This document shows positions 63,623-64,000 of a stretch of DNA of 64,000 nucleotides, piece by piece. The DNA lies in the NCBI RefSeq assembly GCF_028023675.1, contig NZ_JAQIOZ010000007.1, positions 62,001-126,000 on the forward strand. Reading direction: 5' to 3'. The notes below the pieces were generated by a model, which had not been told where the DNA came from, searched no databases, and saw nothing but the letters and a program-made list of their open reading frames with translations. A program made the translations under genes and the position numbers. The stretch comes from Primorskyibacter aestuariivivens (GTDB lineage: Bacteria; Pseudomonadota; Alphaproteobacteria; Rhodobacterales; Rhodobacteraceae). Every line of letters begins with the position of its first letter. Positions within the stretch are counted from its first letter, which is position 1.

Positions 63623-64000
63623 TCCGTTTGCATCACGTGCCTTTGGGGCGGTCCTTCCGGGTCATGTGGCTCCTGGAAGAGCTGGGGCTGGACTATGAGG
63701 TCGCCTATTATTCGATCCGGGACGGCTCCATGCGCACACCGGAGTTCTATGCGCTGTCTCCTGCGGGGCGGGTGCCGGCGCTGGAATACCATGGTGAGAC
63801 ATGGTTCGAGAGCGGCGCGATCCTGCAGTTGTTGTGCGAGCATCACCCCGAGGCCGGGTTGCAGCCCGCGCCGGGGGATGCGGACCGCGCGCTGTATCTG
63901 GAGATGATGCATTATTCCGAGACCGTGGGCTCGCTGGTCGAGAACCTGAACCTCAACCATGTGTTCCTGCACAATCCGGCGGATGCCTCGCCCGTGGTGA
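63619..64000 (+). CDS. Glutathione S-transferase family protein (partial, runs off the window)
   Basis: The first 127 residues of a GST. It has an N-terminal thioredoxin-like domain starting MIRLHHVPLGRSFRVMWLLEELG, with Ser/Arg near the active site. The cis-Pro motif is in GRVPALE near 50-56, and the ESGAIL glutathione-binding turn follows near 63-68. The helical C-terminal domain begins at about 85. The 3' end lies beyond position 64000. The start overlaps the mccA stop (ATGA), so it is the next gene of the leucine operon. Its substrate is unknown; a detoxification or isomerase-type step is possible. Confidence 0.9.
   Translation, partial: MIRLHHVPLGRSFRVMWLLEELGLDYEVAYYSIRDGSMRTPEFYALSPAGRVPALEYHGETWFESGAILQLLCEHHPEAGLQPAPGDADRALYLEMMHYSETVGSLVENLNLNHVFLHNPADASPVV

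Noticed and set aside
1-64000. tRNA, rRNA, CRISPR arrays, insertion sequences, prophage genes.
   Set aside because: I read the intergenic gaps for cloverleaf arms, regularly spaced repeats and transposase or integrase motifs and found none.

Overview
The window is a contiguous, gene-dense chromosomal segment of a Rhodobacterales (roseobacter-group) alphaproteobacterium. The evidence is the gene content and order: aerobic cobaltochelatase subunits CobS/CobT near bolA and a J-domain protein, pntAB, malate synthase G, a leucine-catabolism operon, DUF3422, and a GbdR/CdhR-like regulator. The sequence is GC-rich, GTG/TTG starts occur, and intergenic palindromes are of a kind I recall from this family. 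I see no phage, insertion sequence, rRNA, tRNA or CRISPR array. About 62 genes are called.

Layout. 0-4.2 kb: AraC-type regulator, DUF427 protein, aminopeptidase P, and a membrane protein with a Popeye-like cyclic-nucleotide-binding domain. 4.2-12 kb: bolA, J-domain protein, cobS and cobT. Between the J-domain gene and cobS lies a compact block on the other strand: ECF sigma factor (SigK-like), RskA-type anti-sigma factor, exported fasciclin (FAS1) protein and Tat-exported MsrB. 12-18.6 kb: two related small membrane proteins, a TPR gene broken by two lesions, gatB, an unknown 418-aa protein and a lytic transglycosylase. 18.4-18.6 kb: a run of five perfect hairpins. 18.6-28.7 kb: glcB, a DUF2256/photolyase-family/small membrane protein operon, pepN, a lysophospholipid-type acyltransferase, an SDR, an isoprenylcysteine-methyltransferase-like protein and an exported rhodanese. 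29-34.6 kb: pntAB, DUF3422 and a YeeE/TsuA-type transporter.

34.8-43 kb is a complete peptide import and hydrolysis module: two permeases and a binding protein on the minus strand, then a double-ATPase protein and two M20 hydrolases on the plus strand. 43-48.8 kb: rsgA with a possible leader peptide, a glycosyltransferase-like protein, moaA, a lipoprotein, an AlkD-like protein and a membrane O-acyltransferase. 48.9-52.8 kb: glmU-glmS and a phosphoglycolate phosphatase. 52.9-55.5 kb: a divergent MmgE/PrpD and DegT-type aminotransferase pair around two palindromes. 55.6-64 kb: isovaleryl-CoA dehydrogenase, acyl-CoA ligase, both methylcrotonyl-CoA carboxylase subunits and a GST in one overlapping operon. 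Three unrelated-looking genes alternate with the enzymes, and a perfect TetR-type palindrome lies upstream.

The most notable non-coding signals are a four-copy post-stop palindrome family (GTGGGCA...TGCCCACCCTAC), the multi-hairpin block at 18.4 kb, and a large AT-rich hairpin at 45.3 kb that carries a tail motif resembling one in that block. The best candidates for an under-described system are the sigma/anti-sigma/FAS1/MsrB locus, the Popeye-like protein and the interleaved leucine operon. None can be proved novel from sequence alone.
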